NCBI GenBank assembly: GCA_028571685.1
Contig: CM053140.1
Location: 63,494,201 to 63,558,200 of the forward strand
Source: Heterohyrax brucei
Taxonomy: Eukaryota > Chordata > Mammalia > Hyracoidea > Procaviidae
Reading direction: 5' to 3'
DNA: 64,000 bases
Within the stretch, counting starts at the first letter, position 1, and each line of letters opens with the position of its first letter. The notes beneath the pieces are model-generated. The model did not search any database and was not told the origin of the DNA. It was given only the letters and a program-made list of their open reading frames with translations. This document shows positions 35,801-42,110 of the stretch, one piece after another. Both the position numbers and the translations under genes were made by a program.

Positions 35801-38757
35801 CAACAGATACAGTTCATTTGATTCCTGCGTGTTCCATGTGGTAAGGTCCATATGTATAGTTGCCATTTATATTGGTGAAGAAAAGTATTTGCAATGAAGA
35901 AGGCGATGGTCTTGCAAAATTCTGTCACGTGATCTCTGGCATTGTTTCTATCACCAAGGTCCTATTTTCCAACTTTTGCATTACAATCACCAGTAATTAT
36001 CAATGCATACTGGTTGAATGTTCAATTAAGTTCAGTCTGCAGAAGCAGTCTGACGCACATCTGTCAGTTTGTTGTGCTGTGGGGGCTTGTGTGTTGCTGT
36101 GATGCTGAAAATTATGCCATTGGTATTCAGATACCAGCAGAATCACCCTTGGTGGACAGACTTCAGCTGAGCTTGCAGACCAAGACAGACTAGGAAGAAG
36201 GACCAGGCAGTGTGCTATTGGAGACAGTTCGCCAGTGAAACCTTTATGAATGGCAGTGGAACACTGTCTGATATCGTGCCAGAAGATGAGCCCCCCAGGT
36301 TGGAAGGCACTCAAAAGGTGACTGGGGAAGAGCTGCGTCCTCAAAGTAGCGACCACCTTACTGATGTTGATAGAGTCAAGCTTTTGGGACTTTTATTTGC
36401 TGATGCGGCACAACTTAAAATGAGAACAACATCACAAAAACCTGCTACCATCAAGTCAATTCTGACTCATAGCAAACCTGTAGGACCAAGTAGAACTGCC
36501 CCATGGGGTTTCCAAAGATTGGCCGGTGGATTTGAACAGCTGACCTTTTGATTAGTAGCTGAGCAGTGTGCTATCAGGGCTGCCCTAGTCTCTTTGGATA
36601 GCTTCTATTCCTGTTTTCTTTTTTCTTGTGCTCTCTTTTTCTCATCGTTCACCTAGGGCTCATTTTTCATTCATTTACTTTTTAAAAAAAATTATTCTGA
36701 AAACTCCTACTGTGTGCCAGATGCTAGGCACAGAGGAGATGAGAGTAAACAAGATTGGCATGGTGTCTGGGCTCATGGAATTTATAGCTTTGCAAGCAAG
36801 AGAGAAATTGAGTGATGCCTTTCGCAAACATTTAATGACCAAACCAAACCCACTACTGTCAAGTCGATTCTGATTCATAGTGACTCTATAGGACAGAGTA
36901 GAACTCCACAGAGTTTCCAAGGAGCACCTGGCAGATTTCAAACTGCTGACCTTTTGGTTAGCAGCAGTAACAACCTCTATGGCACTAGACTTTCCATTTA
37001 ATGATCAGTTATGGGAAGGTACAGCAGGGGAGCTTAGGGTTGCTAGCTGGAGTCTAAAGGATAAATAGGATGGGCAAGTTTGAGGCAAGAGAGAACAAGG
37101 AGTGGAAAGGCTGGGGCAGGGAAGAGGAGCAGGGTTTACTGGGGAGCCCGGAGCAACCAAAGTAACTGAGCACAGTGGTTTAGTGGAAGGTAGGGCCAGA
37201 GGCCTCAAAGGGTGTAGTAAGTTTTCCTTCTGTCAGCTCTGAAAGTAGAGACTTTCTCTAAGGCCTACCCTGGCTGGGATCCCTATACCATGACAAATTA
37301 CACTGACACTTTGTTTGTCTAAAAATAATCTATGTTACAGGTTTCTTTTACAGATTTGGAAGTCATTTGAGAAAAAAATGATCATTTTAATGTAATTGGA
37401 AGGTGTGTCTTTAGTCAAGTCACTTGCCCTCTCGGGGCCTCGGTTTCTCTAAAATGGGAGTAACCATGTTCCCCCTGTAGAGTCCTCCGTGACTGCCACC
37501 TGATCACCCTGTCATTGTCTACTTATGGCTCTTGTTACTGGGCCTGGCATGAAATGAGGGGGGTGGTCTAGGAGGTCTCTGAGATGAGGGAGCCCCAGGC
37601 TGGGGCCCAAAAGACAGGATGGATTTCAGACAGAGGGAAGGGCTGTGAGGCACGGACACACTAGTGGCCTGGAAAGCAGCAGATATGCCAGTGAAGGCCA
37701 AAGCAGAGAGATGGTAACAGCGACGACAACAACGATAATAGTCATGCCATGAGTTTATTGAGCCCTAGCCGTGTGCCAGGTAGTATTCTAAACCTCTCAG
37801 TATACTATTTTATCCTTTCAGTAGCCCTGTGAGGCAGGTACTACTATTATTCCCATTTTACAAATGAGCAAACTGAGTCACGGGGAGGTTCAGTATCTTG
37901 TCCAAGGTCCTGTAGATAGTAAGTGGCAGAGCCTGGATCAGATGGTGTGGCTTAGGGGTGTAGGCCATGAATACAAAGAGGTGGGGAGGGCCATCGGTGC
38001 TGGGCTAGGAGACCCCGCTCAGCCTTTATTCTCTTGGCTGTGAGACCCATGGGAAGCCTTTGTGGGCTGAGGTGTGGGGCTCATGTTGTGGTTTGCCCAG
38101 GAAAGCTGAAGGTGGCCATCCCTTTCTCCCGCAGAAATTATCCGCAGAGCAGCCCCTGTACAGCAGCAGCCTGTGGGGCCCAGCGGTTGATGGCTGTGAC
38201 TGTGTGGCCGAGGGCCTGTGGCTGCCACAACTACACGTAGGCGATTGGCTGGTCTTTGAGAACATGGGTGCCTACACCGTGGGTGTGGGTTCCTTCCTCG
38301 GGGGCACCCAGAGCTGCCACGTCACTTATGCCATGTCCCGTGTGGCCTGGTAAGAGAGCCCTGCTGGCAACTATGGAGAGGGTGTGCATGGGTGGGGGCA
38401 AAAGCCATGAGGGAAGCCTGAGATAAGATGTGAGACCAGCATCCATTGGGAGTTAAGAGGTATAACAAACCGTTCCTCTGCCTCCCCCCAAGGCCTCAGG
38501 TGAAAGCCTTGTGACCCCTGGGGCCGTGGGGTGGGGTCTCCTTGCACAGGGACCCGTGGGAGTCCTAGGCTTGCTGACCCCATGCTGACTGCCTCTATGG
38601 TCTCTCTCTTGCTTCCAGGGAAATGCTGCATGGGCATCTGCTGCCTGCAGAACAGGACAAGGATGCCGAGGGCATATGCAAGCCTCTGTCCTGTGGCTGG
38701 GAGATCACAGACACCTTGTGCATAGGCCCCGTCTTCACCCCAGCAAGCATCATGTGA
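8769..38757 (+). CDS. AZIN2: Antizyme inhibitor 2 (ODC-like pseudoenzyme), 9 coding exons, 460 aa
   Basis: Joined exons are 8769-8873, 10672-10845, 20889-21061, 22096-22230, 23027-23192, 24404-24566, 25652-25764, 38135-38349 and 38619-38757: 1383 nt, 460 residues plus TGA. This is the length I recall for human AZIN2, and the sequence is closely similar throughout. From family knowledge, AZIN2 binds antizymes, frees ornithine decarboxylase from antizyme-driven degradation and raises polyamine uptake; it has no decarboxylase activity and is most expressed in testis and brain. Visible landmarks: the PLP-lysine motif FYAVKCN (K70), an antizyme-binding segment around 117-141, HIGSGC (H198), GGGFPG (236-241), ELGRYY (275-280) and ENMGAYTV (Y390). 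ODC residues D88, R154, Y331, C360 and P275 are replaced by S89, C155, F332, V361 and L276, while D332 and D361 are kept (D333, D362). The ODC C-terminal degradation tail is absent. There is no internal stop or frameshift. AZIN1 and ODC1 are excluded by the N- and C-terminal sequences. Confidence 0.97.
9140..9300 (+). mobile_element. AfroSINE
   Basis: Full layout: a tRNA-like head (AAACCCTGTTGGCATAGTGG; then CTAACCCAAAAGGTCAACAG) and the SINE body ending CTCTATGAGTTGGAATTGAC with a T-rich tail. A second truncated head follows at 9308-9352. Confidence 0.9.
9663..9818 (+). repeat. Perfect 78-bp tandem duplication
   Basis: 9663-9740 and 9741-9818 are identical at all 78 positions by direct comparison. 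Each begins AGTCCCTTTCTCTTGCC and ends GCTTCGTGCAG. The period is a multiple of three, so a spurious open frame repeats a 26-residue block, which does not imply coding. Confidence 0.97.
10672..10845 (+). CDS. AZIN2: AZIN2 coding exon 2 (residues 36-93)
   Basis: The acceptor TTGCACAG ends at 10671 and the donor GTGAGC starts at 10846; 58 whole codons. It contains FFVADLG and the [11 protein letters not shown] motif, whose K70 aligns with the PLP Schiff-base lysine K69 of ODC. The exon ends LGFSCANK, where ODC D88 is replaced by S89. Residues 36-37 read GK where I recall DE in human AZIN2. Confidence 0.96.
11311..11872 (+). mobile_element. Foldback mariner element (non-autonomous), copy 1
   Basis: The two ends, of roughly 170-190 bp, are imperfect reverse complements (CACTGCTGAATATCACTATG at the left; ATAGTGATATTCAGCAATGA at the right). 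Between them is a remnant of a mariner transposase C-terminus on the + strand: [32 protein letters not shown] and [20 protein letters not shown]. The catalytic N-terminal parts are absent. Four more copies share this layout. Confidence 0.85.
12141..12306 (-). mobile_element. AfroSINE with 13-bp target-site duplication
   Basis: Reversed AfroSINE with clear segments (TTGATTCTGACTCACAGTGA, AGAACTGCCCCACAGAGTTT, then the reversed head ending CTAGGGTTTCC). AGGTGGGAAGTTA at 12128-12140 is repeated exactly at 12307-12319. Confidence 0.95.
12993..13194 (-). mobile_element. AfroSINE, longer variant, with target-site duplication
   Basis: Reversed SINE with the internal variant segment. TGTGAGGTGCATAA (12979-12992) recurs as TGTGAGGTACATAA (13195-13208), 13 of 14 identical. 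Confidence 0.9.
13209..13347 (-). mobile_element. AfroSINE, abutting the previous copy
   Basis: Starts at the target duplication of the 12993-13194 copy with AAACCCAAACTAAACTCATTG and ends in a reversed head (CTGTACCACCGGGGCTCC). Confidence 0.85.
13650..13860. repeat. MIR-type sequence
   Basis: Shows the pattern of GCCAGGCACTTTGCCAAGCG, then ACTCTGTGAGGAAGCA and GACTTGCCTGAGGTCA, characteristic of MIR-family repeats. Confidence 0.6.
14281..14800 (-). mobile_element. L1 3' UTR fragment, afrotherian-type
   Basis: Reversed tail beginning with a T-rich run, then GTGACATTGGTTACAG and ACACACTCCCCCTTTCCACC, and later GGGGCCATAGTTTTGGGGGT and CCATTAAGAGTGTTC. A short AfroSINE end (14548-14580) is embedded. 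Confidence 0.75.
15191..15358 (-). mobile_element. AfroSINE with 11-bp target-site duplication
   Basis: Complete reversed copy: GTCAAGTTGATTCTGACCCA, then AACTGCCCCATAGAGTTCCC and CTGACCTTTTGGTTAGCAGC. ATGACCTACAG at 15180-15190 is repeated exactly at 15359-15369. Confidence 0.95.
15832..16215 (-). mobile_element. Short internally deleted RTE, second copy
   Basis: The reversed RTE 3' end (TGTTGTTAGCTGCTGTCCAG to about 15945) runs directly into the reversed RTE 5' region (CCTTCCAATCGATGGGGCTC onward), as in the copy at 3650-4035. No endonuclease or RT part is present. Confidence 0.75.
16369..16522 (+). mobile_element. AfroSINE, well preserved
   Basis: The head is near the family pattern: AGCCCTGGTGGCGTAGTGGT carries an A-box-like stretch and GGTCAGCAGTTTGAATC a B-box-like stretch. 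The body ends in ACTATGGGTCAGAATCAACT. Confidence 0.95.
16540..17600 (+). repeat. L2-like block with a duplicated 190-bp segment
   Basis: Features of an L2 3' region are seen in 17040-17590 (CTCTCAGAGTAAAATAAA, then CTCTTCAAGGCTATCTC and CATCACAGAGCC-type sequence). A segment at about 16546-17737 minus its spacer is present twice, at 16546-16737 and 17301-17486, by eye well over 80% alike. An open frame of 204 residues (17119-17733) crosses it but has no recognisable domain. Confidence 0.6.
17650..17830 (+). repeat. MIR SINE
   Basis: Core pattern CTGTGTGATTCTGGATAAGT, then CACTTAACCACACTTAGCCT and GAAATTAAATGAGA. Confidence 0.8.
18146..18342 (-). mobile_element. AfroSINE, longer variant, diverged
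   Basis: Reversed copy: ATGTGACTCACGATGACCCA at the tail side, TTAGAAGTAGATCACCAGGC in the middle and a reversed head ending CACCTAGGTGCTCC. Confidence 0.75.
18570..18735 (+). repeat. MIR SINE
   Basis: MIR-like: GATTCCACCACCTCCTTGCT, then CTCCTCTGCAGAATGGCGCT and GTATCCAGAGAAA. Confidence 0.7.
19140..19930 (-). mobile_element. L1 3' UTR fragments, overlapping copies
   Basis: At least two reversed L1 tails, each starting in a T-run: one from about 19140 (GAAAGTTTACACATTAAATT), one from about 19568 (TTTATTGTGATTAAGTGGAA, then CTGTGACAGCACACTC). A third, older fragment follows from 19800 (AACATATATAACATGACATT). Confidence 0.7.
20065..20640 (+). mobile_element. L1 3' UTR fragment, sense
   Basis: Matches the + orientation of the same L1 3' UTR type seen at 1233-1800 (ACCTGGTTACCATTACCAAC; AAGTCCCCAACGTCAGTGAA; tail with AAAAATAATAAGG). 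Confidence 0.65.
20889..21061 (+). CDS. AZIN2: AZIN2 coding exon 3 (residues 94-151)
   Basis: The acceptor CCCCACAG ends at 20888 and the donor GTAAGC begins at 21062; the last codon is split (AG|G, R151). It carries [10 protein letters not shown] and [15 protein letters not shown], corresponding to the antizyme-binding element mapped in ODC around 117-140. E95 corresponds to ODC E94. Confidence 0.96.
21062..22095 (+). other. AZIN2 intron after coding exon 3
   Basis: A 1.0-kb GT-AG intron of mostly unique sequence; 21360-21430 resembles an ancient mammalian repeat. No gene. Confidence 0.85.
22096..22230 (+). CDS. AZIN2: AZIN2 coding exon 4 (residues 152-196)
   Basis: The acceptor CTCCTCAG ends at 22095 and the donor GTGAGC begins at 22231. 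Encodes [13 protein letters not shown] through VEVVGV, with S196 split across the next junction. C155 stands where ODC has R154, a PLP-phosphate-contacting position. Confidence 0.96.
22231..23026 (+). other. AZIN2 intron after coding exon 4
   Basis: A 0.8-kb GT-AG intron. 22560-22760 is a MIR-type repeat (GTGCAGGGTCTTAGCCTCAC; GAGTTAAATAGCTTGCCAAG). No gene. Confidence 0.85.
23027..23192 (+). CDS. AZIN2: AZIN2 coding exon 5 (residues 196-251)
   Basis: A long pyrimidine tract and CCGCAG precede the exon; the donor GTAACC begins at 23193. Encodes [20 protein letters not shown] and [10 protein letters not shown]198 and the glycine-rich loop G236-G238 match the cofactor-contacting residues of ODC. 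Confidence 0.96.
23193..24403 (+). other. AZIN2 intron after coding exon 5
   Basis: A 1.2-kb GT-AG intron. Includes a MIR-like segment (23290-23410) and AT-rich old repeat sequence (23640-24080). No gene. Confidence 0.85.
24404..24566 (+). CDS. AZIN2: AZIN2 coding exon 6 (residues 252-306)
   Basis: The acceptor CTCACCCAG ends at 24403 and the donor GTAGGT begins at 24567; E306 is split. Encodes [16 protein letters not shown] and [18 protein letters not shown]275 and R278 match ODC E274 and R277, while the proline of the ODC EPGRYY motif is leucine, as I recall for human AZIN2. Confidence 0.96.
24567..25651 (+). other. AZIN2 intron after coding exon 6
   Basis: A 1.1-kb GT-AG intron. 24775-25050 has MIR-type sequence (TCCATTTTACAGATGAGAAA; AAGGTCACACAGCTGATGAG). 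Open frames up to 133 residues occur on both strands but lack coding features. Confidence 0.85.
25652..25764 (+). CDS. AZIN2: AZIN2 coding exon 7 (residues 306-343)
   Basis: The acceptor CTCCACAG ends at 25651 and the donor GTGAGC begins at 25765. The first residues (EETGLTPK) form a variable loop, followed by [21 protein letters not shown]324 and D333 match ODC Y323 and D332; F332 replaces ODC Y331. Confidence 0.96.
26370..26550 (+). mobile_element. AfroSINE, longer variant
   Basis: Head CACGTCCTGGTGGTGCAGTG, a middle with AGGAGAAAGATGCGGCAGGC, and an end AGGAGTTAAAATTGACTTCA followed by a T-rich tail. Confidence 0.85.
26746..26905 (+). mobile_element. AfroSINE
   Basis: TCCCTGGTGGGGTACTGGTT at the head, AAGGTCAGCAGTTCAAATCT in the B-box region, and TGCTATGAGTCAGAATGGAC before a T-run. 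Confidence 0.9.
27310..27885 (-). mobile_element. L1 3' UTR fragment
   Basis: Reversed L1 tail: GTGAAGGTTTACAGAGCCAG near the 3' end, then GGGTGTCTAAGGGCTATAGT and CGTAGCCGGGCACCATCTGG. Matches the L1 pieces at 30928 and 47181. Confidence 0.75.
28300..28860 (+). mobile_element. Foldback mariner, copy 2
   Basis: Same layout as the copy at 11311: left end GAGGTCAGACAATTCAGT, right end CTTAATTGTCAGGCCTTG, inverted terminal parts and a damaged transposase C-terminal remnant between. Confidence 0.85.
29300..29790 (-). mobile_element. Ancient L1-like 3' region
   Basis: AT-rich, with CTGCTGTATAACACTCTGTT, then ATCCACTTTATTTGAATTGT and TGCTACTATGAATACAGAAG, the pattern of old mammalian L1 3' regions read in reverse. 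A similar diverged fragment lies at 25830-26250. Confidence 0.5.
29842..30402 (-). repeat. MaLR-type (ERVL-related) solo LTR
   Basis: Resembles the LTRs at 41279, 53964 and 55518 in the order of conserved blocks and in the G-run near its 5' end (30369-30374 on the + strand). Non-coding. No internal retroviral sequence is attached. Confidence 0.7.
30928..31666 (-). mobile_element. 5'-truncated L1 with 10-bp target-site duplication
   Basis: Begins in a T-run followed by AATTGTGATTAAGTGAAAGC, the reversed L1 tail, and runs to the CCAATTGGCCTCGATGTCCC region. ACATGGCTTT at 30918-30927 is repeated exactly at 31667-31676. Confidence 0.85.
31723..31896 (+). mobile_element. AfroSINE inside the MLT1-type LTR
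   Basis: Head AACCCTGGTGATGTGGTGAT, B-box region GATCAGCAGTTTGAACC and end CTCTATGAGTTGGAATTCAC. The flanks show an imperfect TTTAATCTAGTAT / TTTTAGTCCAGTAT duplication. Confidence 0.9.
32016..33224. repeat. L2-like and old L1-like sequence
   Basis: 32030-32560 and 32880-33200 resemble L2-derived sequence (CTGACAGAAATTCC; CTGCATTCACTGGC). 32650-32880 is a reversed old L1 tail (AAGATATATACGACAAAACA). No gene. Confidence 0.45.
33225..33591 (+). repeat. MaLR-type LTR, truncated, sense
   Basis: The same LTR family as at 29842 and 41279 but in + orientation. It retains the 3' half with an AATAAA poly(A) signal (33525-33530) and the 3' terminal block. Confidence 0.7.
33600..34100 (+). repeat. L2 LINE 3' region
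   Basis: CTCAGAATAAAATCCAGACT, then CCACACTGGCC-like sequence, AACACACTATAATCTTTAAT and TCTATGAGGGCAGTCACCTT follow the usual L2 3' order. Confidence 0.75.
34106..36430 (-). mobile_element. Near-full-length RTE LINE with inverted 5' part
   Basis: 34106-36059 reads on the minus strand from endonuclease through RT to the 3' end. An RT remnant [17 protein letters not shown] is visible within 34695-34883, and the 3' tail is the reversed GTTGTTGTTGTT. From about 36060 the orientation flips: 36060-36430 is the RTE 5' region on the + strand, up to its ACAACTTAAAATGAGAAC stretch. Some sequence between start codon and endonuclease is missing. Frames are broken. Confidence 0.8.
36437..36590 (-). mobile_element. 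AfroSINE
   Basis: CATCAAGTCAATTCTGACTC, then AGAACTGCCCCATGGGGTTT and a reversed head with CTGACCTTTTGATTAGTAGC. Confidence 0.85.
36842..36995 (-). mobile_element. AfroSINE with 12-bp target-site duplication
   Basis: CTGTCAAGTCGATTCTGATT, then CTATAGGACAGAGTAGAACT and CTGACCTTTTGGTTAGCAGC. ATTTAATGACCA (36830-36841) recurs as ATTTAATGATCA (36996-37007), 11 of 12 identical. Confidence 0.93.
37740..37935 (-). repeat. MIR SINE
   Basis: CCTGTGAGGCAGGTACTACT, then CATTTTACAAATGAGCAAAC and AGATAGTAAGTGGCAGAGCC: a well-kept MIR pattern. Confidence 0.8.
38135..38349 (+). CDS. AZIN2: AZIN2 coding exon 8 (residues 344-415)
   Basis: The acceptor TCTCCCGCAG ends at 38134 and the donor GTAAGA begins at 38350; W415 is split. 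Encodes [31 protein letters not shown] and AYTVGVGS. In ODC the catalytic cysteine C360 sits where V361 is found here; D362 and Y390 match ODC D361 and Y389. Loss of the cysteine is a hallmark of this non-enzymatic paralogue. Confidence 0.96.
38619..38757 (+). CDS. AZIN2: AZIN2 coding exon 9 (residues 415-460) and stop
   Basis: The acceptor TTGCTTCCAG ends at 38618. Encodes [19 protein letters not shown], then [15 protein letters not shown] and a C-terminus ending TPASIM, then TGA at 38755-38757. Unlike ODC, this tail lacks the ODC-type degradation end. Confidence 0.96.
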
Positions 38758-39095
38758 GCAGGCCCCATTCCCCCCAGCTTCCCAGTGGGGCCACAGAGAT
38801 GCCTCTAGGAGAGGCGGGGAGGTGGCGAGCAGTAGCACCCTCTGGCCAGGACTCTGGTGCCTGCTCGGCCACCCCTGTGCTCCGCATGTAGTGTTTCTGC
38901 CCTGTAAATAGGACCAGTCTTACACTTGCTGTAGTTCAAGTATGCAACATAAATCCTGTCCCTTCTAGCCGTGTCTGCCTCCTCTGCAGCGCGTGGGGCC
39001 TGGTTAGCCAGGTGTTGGGGTATTCTTGGGGTCTTCTTTTGTCTCTTTCCCACCTTTGTAAATATGAAACAAATAAAATCTAGTTTTTTTTTTTT
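38758..39095 (+). other. AZIN2: AZIN2 3' untranslated region
   Basis: About 335 nt continuous with the last coding exon, running to the poly(A) signal. No interspersed repeat is evident. The end is approximate, placed about 20 nt after AATAAA. Confidence 0.8.
39072..39077 (+). terminator. AZIN2: AZIN2 polyadenylation signal AATAAA
   Basis: Canonical AATAAA followed within 15 bases by a T-rich stretch, as expected for a downstream element. It is the first AATAAA after the stop codon, about 315 nt from it. Confidence 0.85.
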
Positions 39096-39099
39096 TCTT

Positions 39100-40480
39100 T
39101 TTTAAAAAATACTCCAGTAGAATCTGGCAGTTCAATGCACAGAGCGGGCCGAGCTAGGCCTGGGGTGGGTGAGATGCCCCGCCCCCACCTCCACGGATAA
39201 CCCCCTGCCCTCAACTTCTGTCCTGGCCATTCTCCTGAGCCTAGGCTGCAGTATGACATCTCCCACAGGTACCTACCTTCCCTGACCCCTCTGTCTCCTC
39301 TTTGCAGGCCACCATGCCTGGTGTCATGAGGAAGGTTGAGGTCGGGGATGAGGTTTTCCCCTTTCAGCCTTGCAGCTGATGAGTGGCCTCTGTGAACCCA
39401 GCACCTGACTGAGGCCTGGGCTGAAGGAGAGGCAGTTACCTGACACAGCTTTAGAAATTCATACCAAAGACAGAGAAAGAGCGAAGGAGTGAGTGGCTGG
39501 GAGGTTTTGAGAAGACCCTGTGTCCTTAACTGTCCTCACAGGTTGCCAAGGCAATAAGAGTATGCAGGCCATGTAATGATTAACTGCTTGTTCCGGCAGG
39601 AACTGTTAGGACAGGGTTGGCCATGGAGTGCTGTCATGGCCAGTGCCCAGGGCTCTACTGTGTCCTTCACACTGTCAGGCGCCCCAGCTATGCACCTGGG
39701 GTGTGCGAGCCACCTAGCAAGGGAGGACTTCAGATCTTAGTGTTCCAGCTACTGCAGGAGATACAATTCACATGCCTTAAAATTCACTTTTTTAAAGTGT
39801 ACAGTTCGGTATTTTTTTAGCATATTTACAAAACTGCTCAGCCCTCCCCACTACCTAATTTTGTAACATGCTCATCACTCCAGAAAGAAACCCTGTACCC
39901 GTCGGCAATCACCTGCCTCCCAGCCATGGACAACCACTCATCTACTTTCTGTCTTTGCATTTGCCTGTTCTGGAATTTCGTTGTAATTGTTTTTATACTT
40001 GGACCTTCTCTCGGAGTACACCTGGACACCCTGCTTCAGTGTCTCAGCCAGTTCCAGGTCCTGCACGGGGCTTTGAGGTCATCAGTGTCCCATGTTTTCT
40101 GAGTGAATGAAGTGCTAGCCAACAGCAGGGGTGTCTCCCTGTTCCAGGCTGAGTGCTCAGAATGCCCAGAGATGGGCGAGCAGTCAAAAAGGATTACTCC
40201 GCTGTCCTTTTGTTATTCATCCGAAGCTTCCCTGGCCTCAGCCCTCCACTTGTAAGACTGGAACTGAGATTTCTTCCATTTTAGATGTCTGCATGGATCC
40301 AGACCATTCACATTTCCTTGTTTACAAGGAGGGCGGCAGGTTTTTCTGCGGTAACCAGGCATCTGCTTTCAAAGGTGGTAGGAGCCCCAAGGAAGACCAA
40401 ACTGGCCACTGCGTTCCAGGCTTTTACCGTGTCTGAGGCAGGTGCTTGGGGAATGGCCCTCTGTGGCTTTTTTTCCCTCT
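39100..40480. other. Intergenic sequence downstream of AZIN2
   Basis: 39110-39750 is unique-looking with no gene recognised. 39755-39990 is an old reversed L1 3' end (ACAATTCACATGCCTTAAAA; CCTGTTCTGGAATTTCG). 39990-40480 shows no clear feature. Confidence 0.6.
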
Positions 40481-40487
40481 ACTAATT

Positions 40488-40488
<1 letters not shown>

Positions 40489-40522
<34 letters not shown>

Positions 40523-40570
40523 ACGCGAGCGCGCGCATGCGTGCACGTGTGCTCACACATGCATATGTAT
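40489..40570. repeat. (TG)n microsatellite grading into GC/CA alternation
   Basis: About 15 TG units, then GCACGCGAGCGCGCGCATGC and further alternating purine-pyrimidine sequence for about 80 bp in total. Confidence 0.95.
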
Positions 40571-40619
40571 TAATAATATGATTAATTATTAATATAATTT
40601 TAAAGATTTATTATGAAAA

Positions 40620-41182
40620 TATGAGGTCTGGCAATTAAGTTTGTGAACTCATCCTAGAAAAAGTGCTACATACCTCATGGCTGAGTGTCACTATGGTCAC
40701 CTTTGAAGTAACTGCTCTTGGGATGCACTGACGCCATCTCCTAGTCCTCCCTTCAAAGCAGTTCGGGAACACTTTTTCTGGAGTGGCCATCAGAGCTGTC
40801 ATCCTGTTACCGTTATTGTCCTGAATGTCATCAAAATGTCTTCCTTTCAATATTTCCTTTATCTTTGGGTAAAGAAAGAAGTCATTGGGGGCCAGATCAA
40901 GTGAGTAGGGAGGGTGTTCAAATGCAGTTATTTGTTTACTGGCTTAAAATTCCCTCTCAGACAACTATACAGTTGAGTGTGTGAACTTGCAACCATGCCA
41001 CTGCATGCAATGGCTGTTTCAGAAAGAGTTCCAACTTTATTTTGAAGGAGGGACTAGGCGCTGGTGTCAGTGCATAGCTTCCCAAGGGGAGTATGTTGAA
41101 GGTGACCATAGTGATACTCAGCAGTGAGGTATGTAGCACTTAGGATGGTTAAGTCTGTGGATTTAATTGTCAGTCCTCACGT
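40620..41182 (-). mobile_element. Foldback mariner, copy 3
   Basis: Ends GAGGTCTGGCAATTAAGTTT and TTTAATTGTCAGTCCTCAC, long inverted termini, and a transposase C-terminal remnant on the minus strand with GRHFDDIQD. Confidence 0.85.
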
Positions 41183-41278
41183 GCACAACAAAACATTCAT
41201 CAGTTCAACAAGTTCCACATGTACAATTCCATGACATTGATCACATGCTTCATATTGTGTAACCTTTGTTGCTGTCTG

Positions 41279-41783
41279 TCTTAGGATCTAGTGCTGCTGT
41301 AACAGAAATACCAGAGGTGGATAGCTTTAACAAAGAGAAATCTATTCTCTCCTGGTCTAGTGGGCTACAAGTCTAAATTCAGAGCATCAACTCCAGGGGA
41401 AGGCGTTCTCACTCTGTAGTCTTCAGTCTTCCCACGGTCTGGGAGCATCTCCATACATGAAGCTCAGGTCCAAAGGGCGAGCTTGTTCCCAGAGTTATTT
41501 TCTTGGTGGAATGAGGTTCCCAGCTCTGCTTGCTGCCCTTTCCTTTTATCTCATATAAGATAAAGAGTGGTGCAGGCCATGGCCCAGGGAACCTCCCTTT
41601 ATACTGGATCAGGGATGGGACCTGAGCAAGGGTGTCCTATCTCATTCTAATCCTCTTTAACCACAGACAGAGATGATTTATAACACGTAGGAAAATCACA
41701 AAATGGACAACCACACAATACTGGAGTGATGGCCTAAACAAGCTGATGCATATTTTGGGGGGACACAGTTCAATTCGTCACAC
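41279..41783 (-). repeat. MaLR-type solo LTR
   Basis: Same family and block order as the LTR at 29842-30402. Bounded at the left by CTAGTGCTGCTGTAAC and at the right by CAATTCGTCACA. Non-coding. Confidence 0.75.
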
Positions 41784-42110
41784 TATCCTTTTCCAAATTA
41801 TTCCAATACGAGTAATATAAACGCAATACCGCCTAAGCAAAACACCCTTTTTCCTCTCCCTTCTACCCCTGGTAGACACTAATGGTCCATGATTTGTATA
41901 TATTTGCTTATTTCATGTAAGTATTTGTCCTTTTGTGACTAAGTTCACTCAGCATAATGTTTTCCAGGTTCATCCAGGTCATGGCACACATCAGAACTCC
42001 GCTTCTCTTACTAGCTGAGTAATACTCCATTGTGTGTATATACTAAGGTTTTTTATCCATTCCTCCGCTGGTAGATATTTTGGTTGTTTTCTTGTGAAAA
42101 GAGCTATAGT
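41784..42110 (-). mobile_element. L1 3' UTR fragment
   Basis: Contains TTCACTCAGCATAATGTTTT, then TGAGTAATACTCCATTGTGT and TTATCCATTCCTCC, the reversed junction of L1 ORF2 and 3' UTR common to mammals. Confidence 0.75.

Larger units (their letters stand above)
25765..38134 (+). other. AZIN2 intron after coding exon 7 (12.4 kb, repeat-rich)
   Basis: A GT-AG intron. In order: ancient L1-like sequence (25830-26250), AfroSINEs (26370-26550, 26746-26905), unique GC-rich sequence (26906-27300), L1 tail (27310-27885), mariner (28300-28860), ancient L1-like sequence (29300-29790), MaLR LTR (29842-30402), an MLT1 LTR split by L1 and AfroSINE (30645-32015), old L1-like sequence (32650-32900), MaLR LTR (33225-33591), L2 (33600-34100), 5'-inverted RTE (34106-36430), AfroSINEs (36437-36590, 36842-36995) and MIR (37740-37935). 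No further exon is supported. Confidence 0.85.

Noticed and set aside
8769-38757. Identification as functional ornithine or arginine decarboxylase
   Set aside because: The catalytic cysteine position is valine and other PLP residues are lost; the old name ADC reflects an early misassignment.
39308-39400. Extra AZIN2 exon or new start after the poly(A) signal (TTTGCAGGCCACCATGCC)
   Set aside because: Acceptor-like and Kozak-like, but the frame is short and lies beyond a good poly(A) signal.
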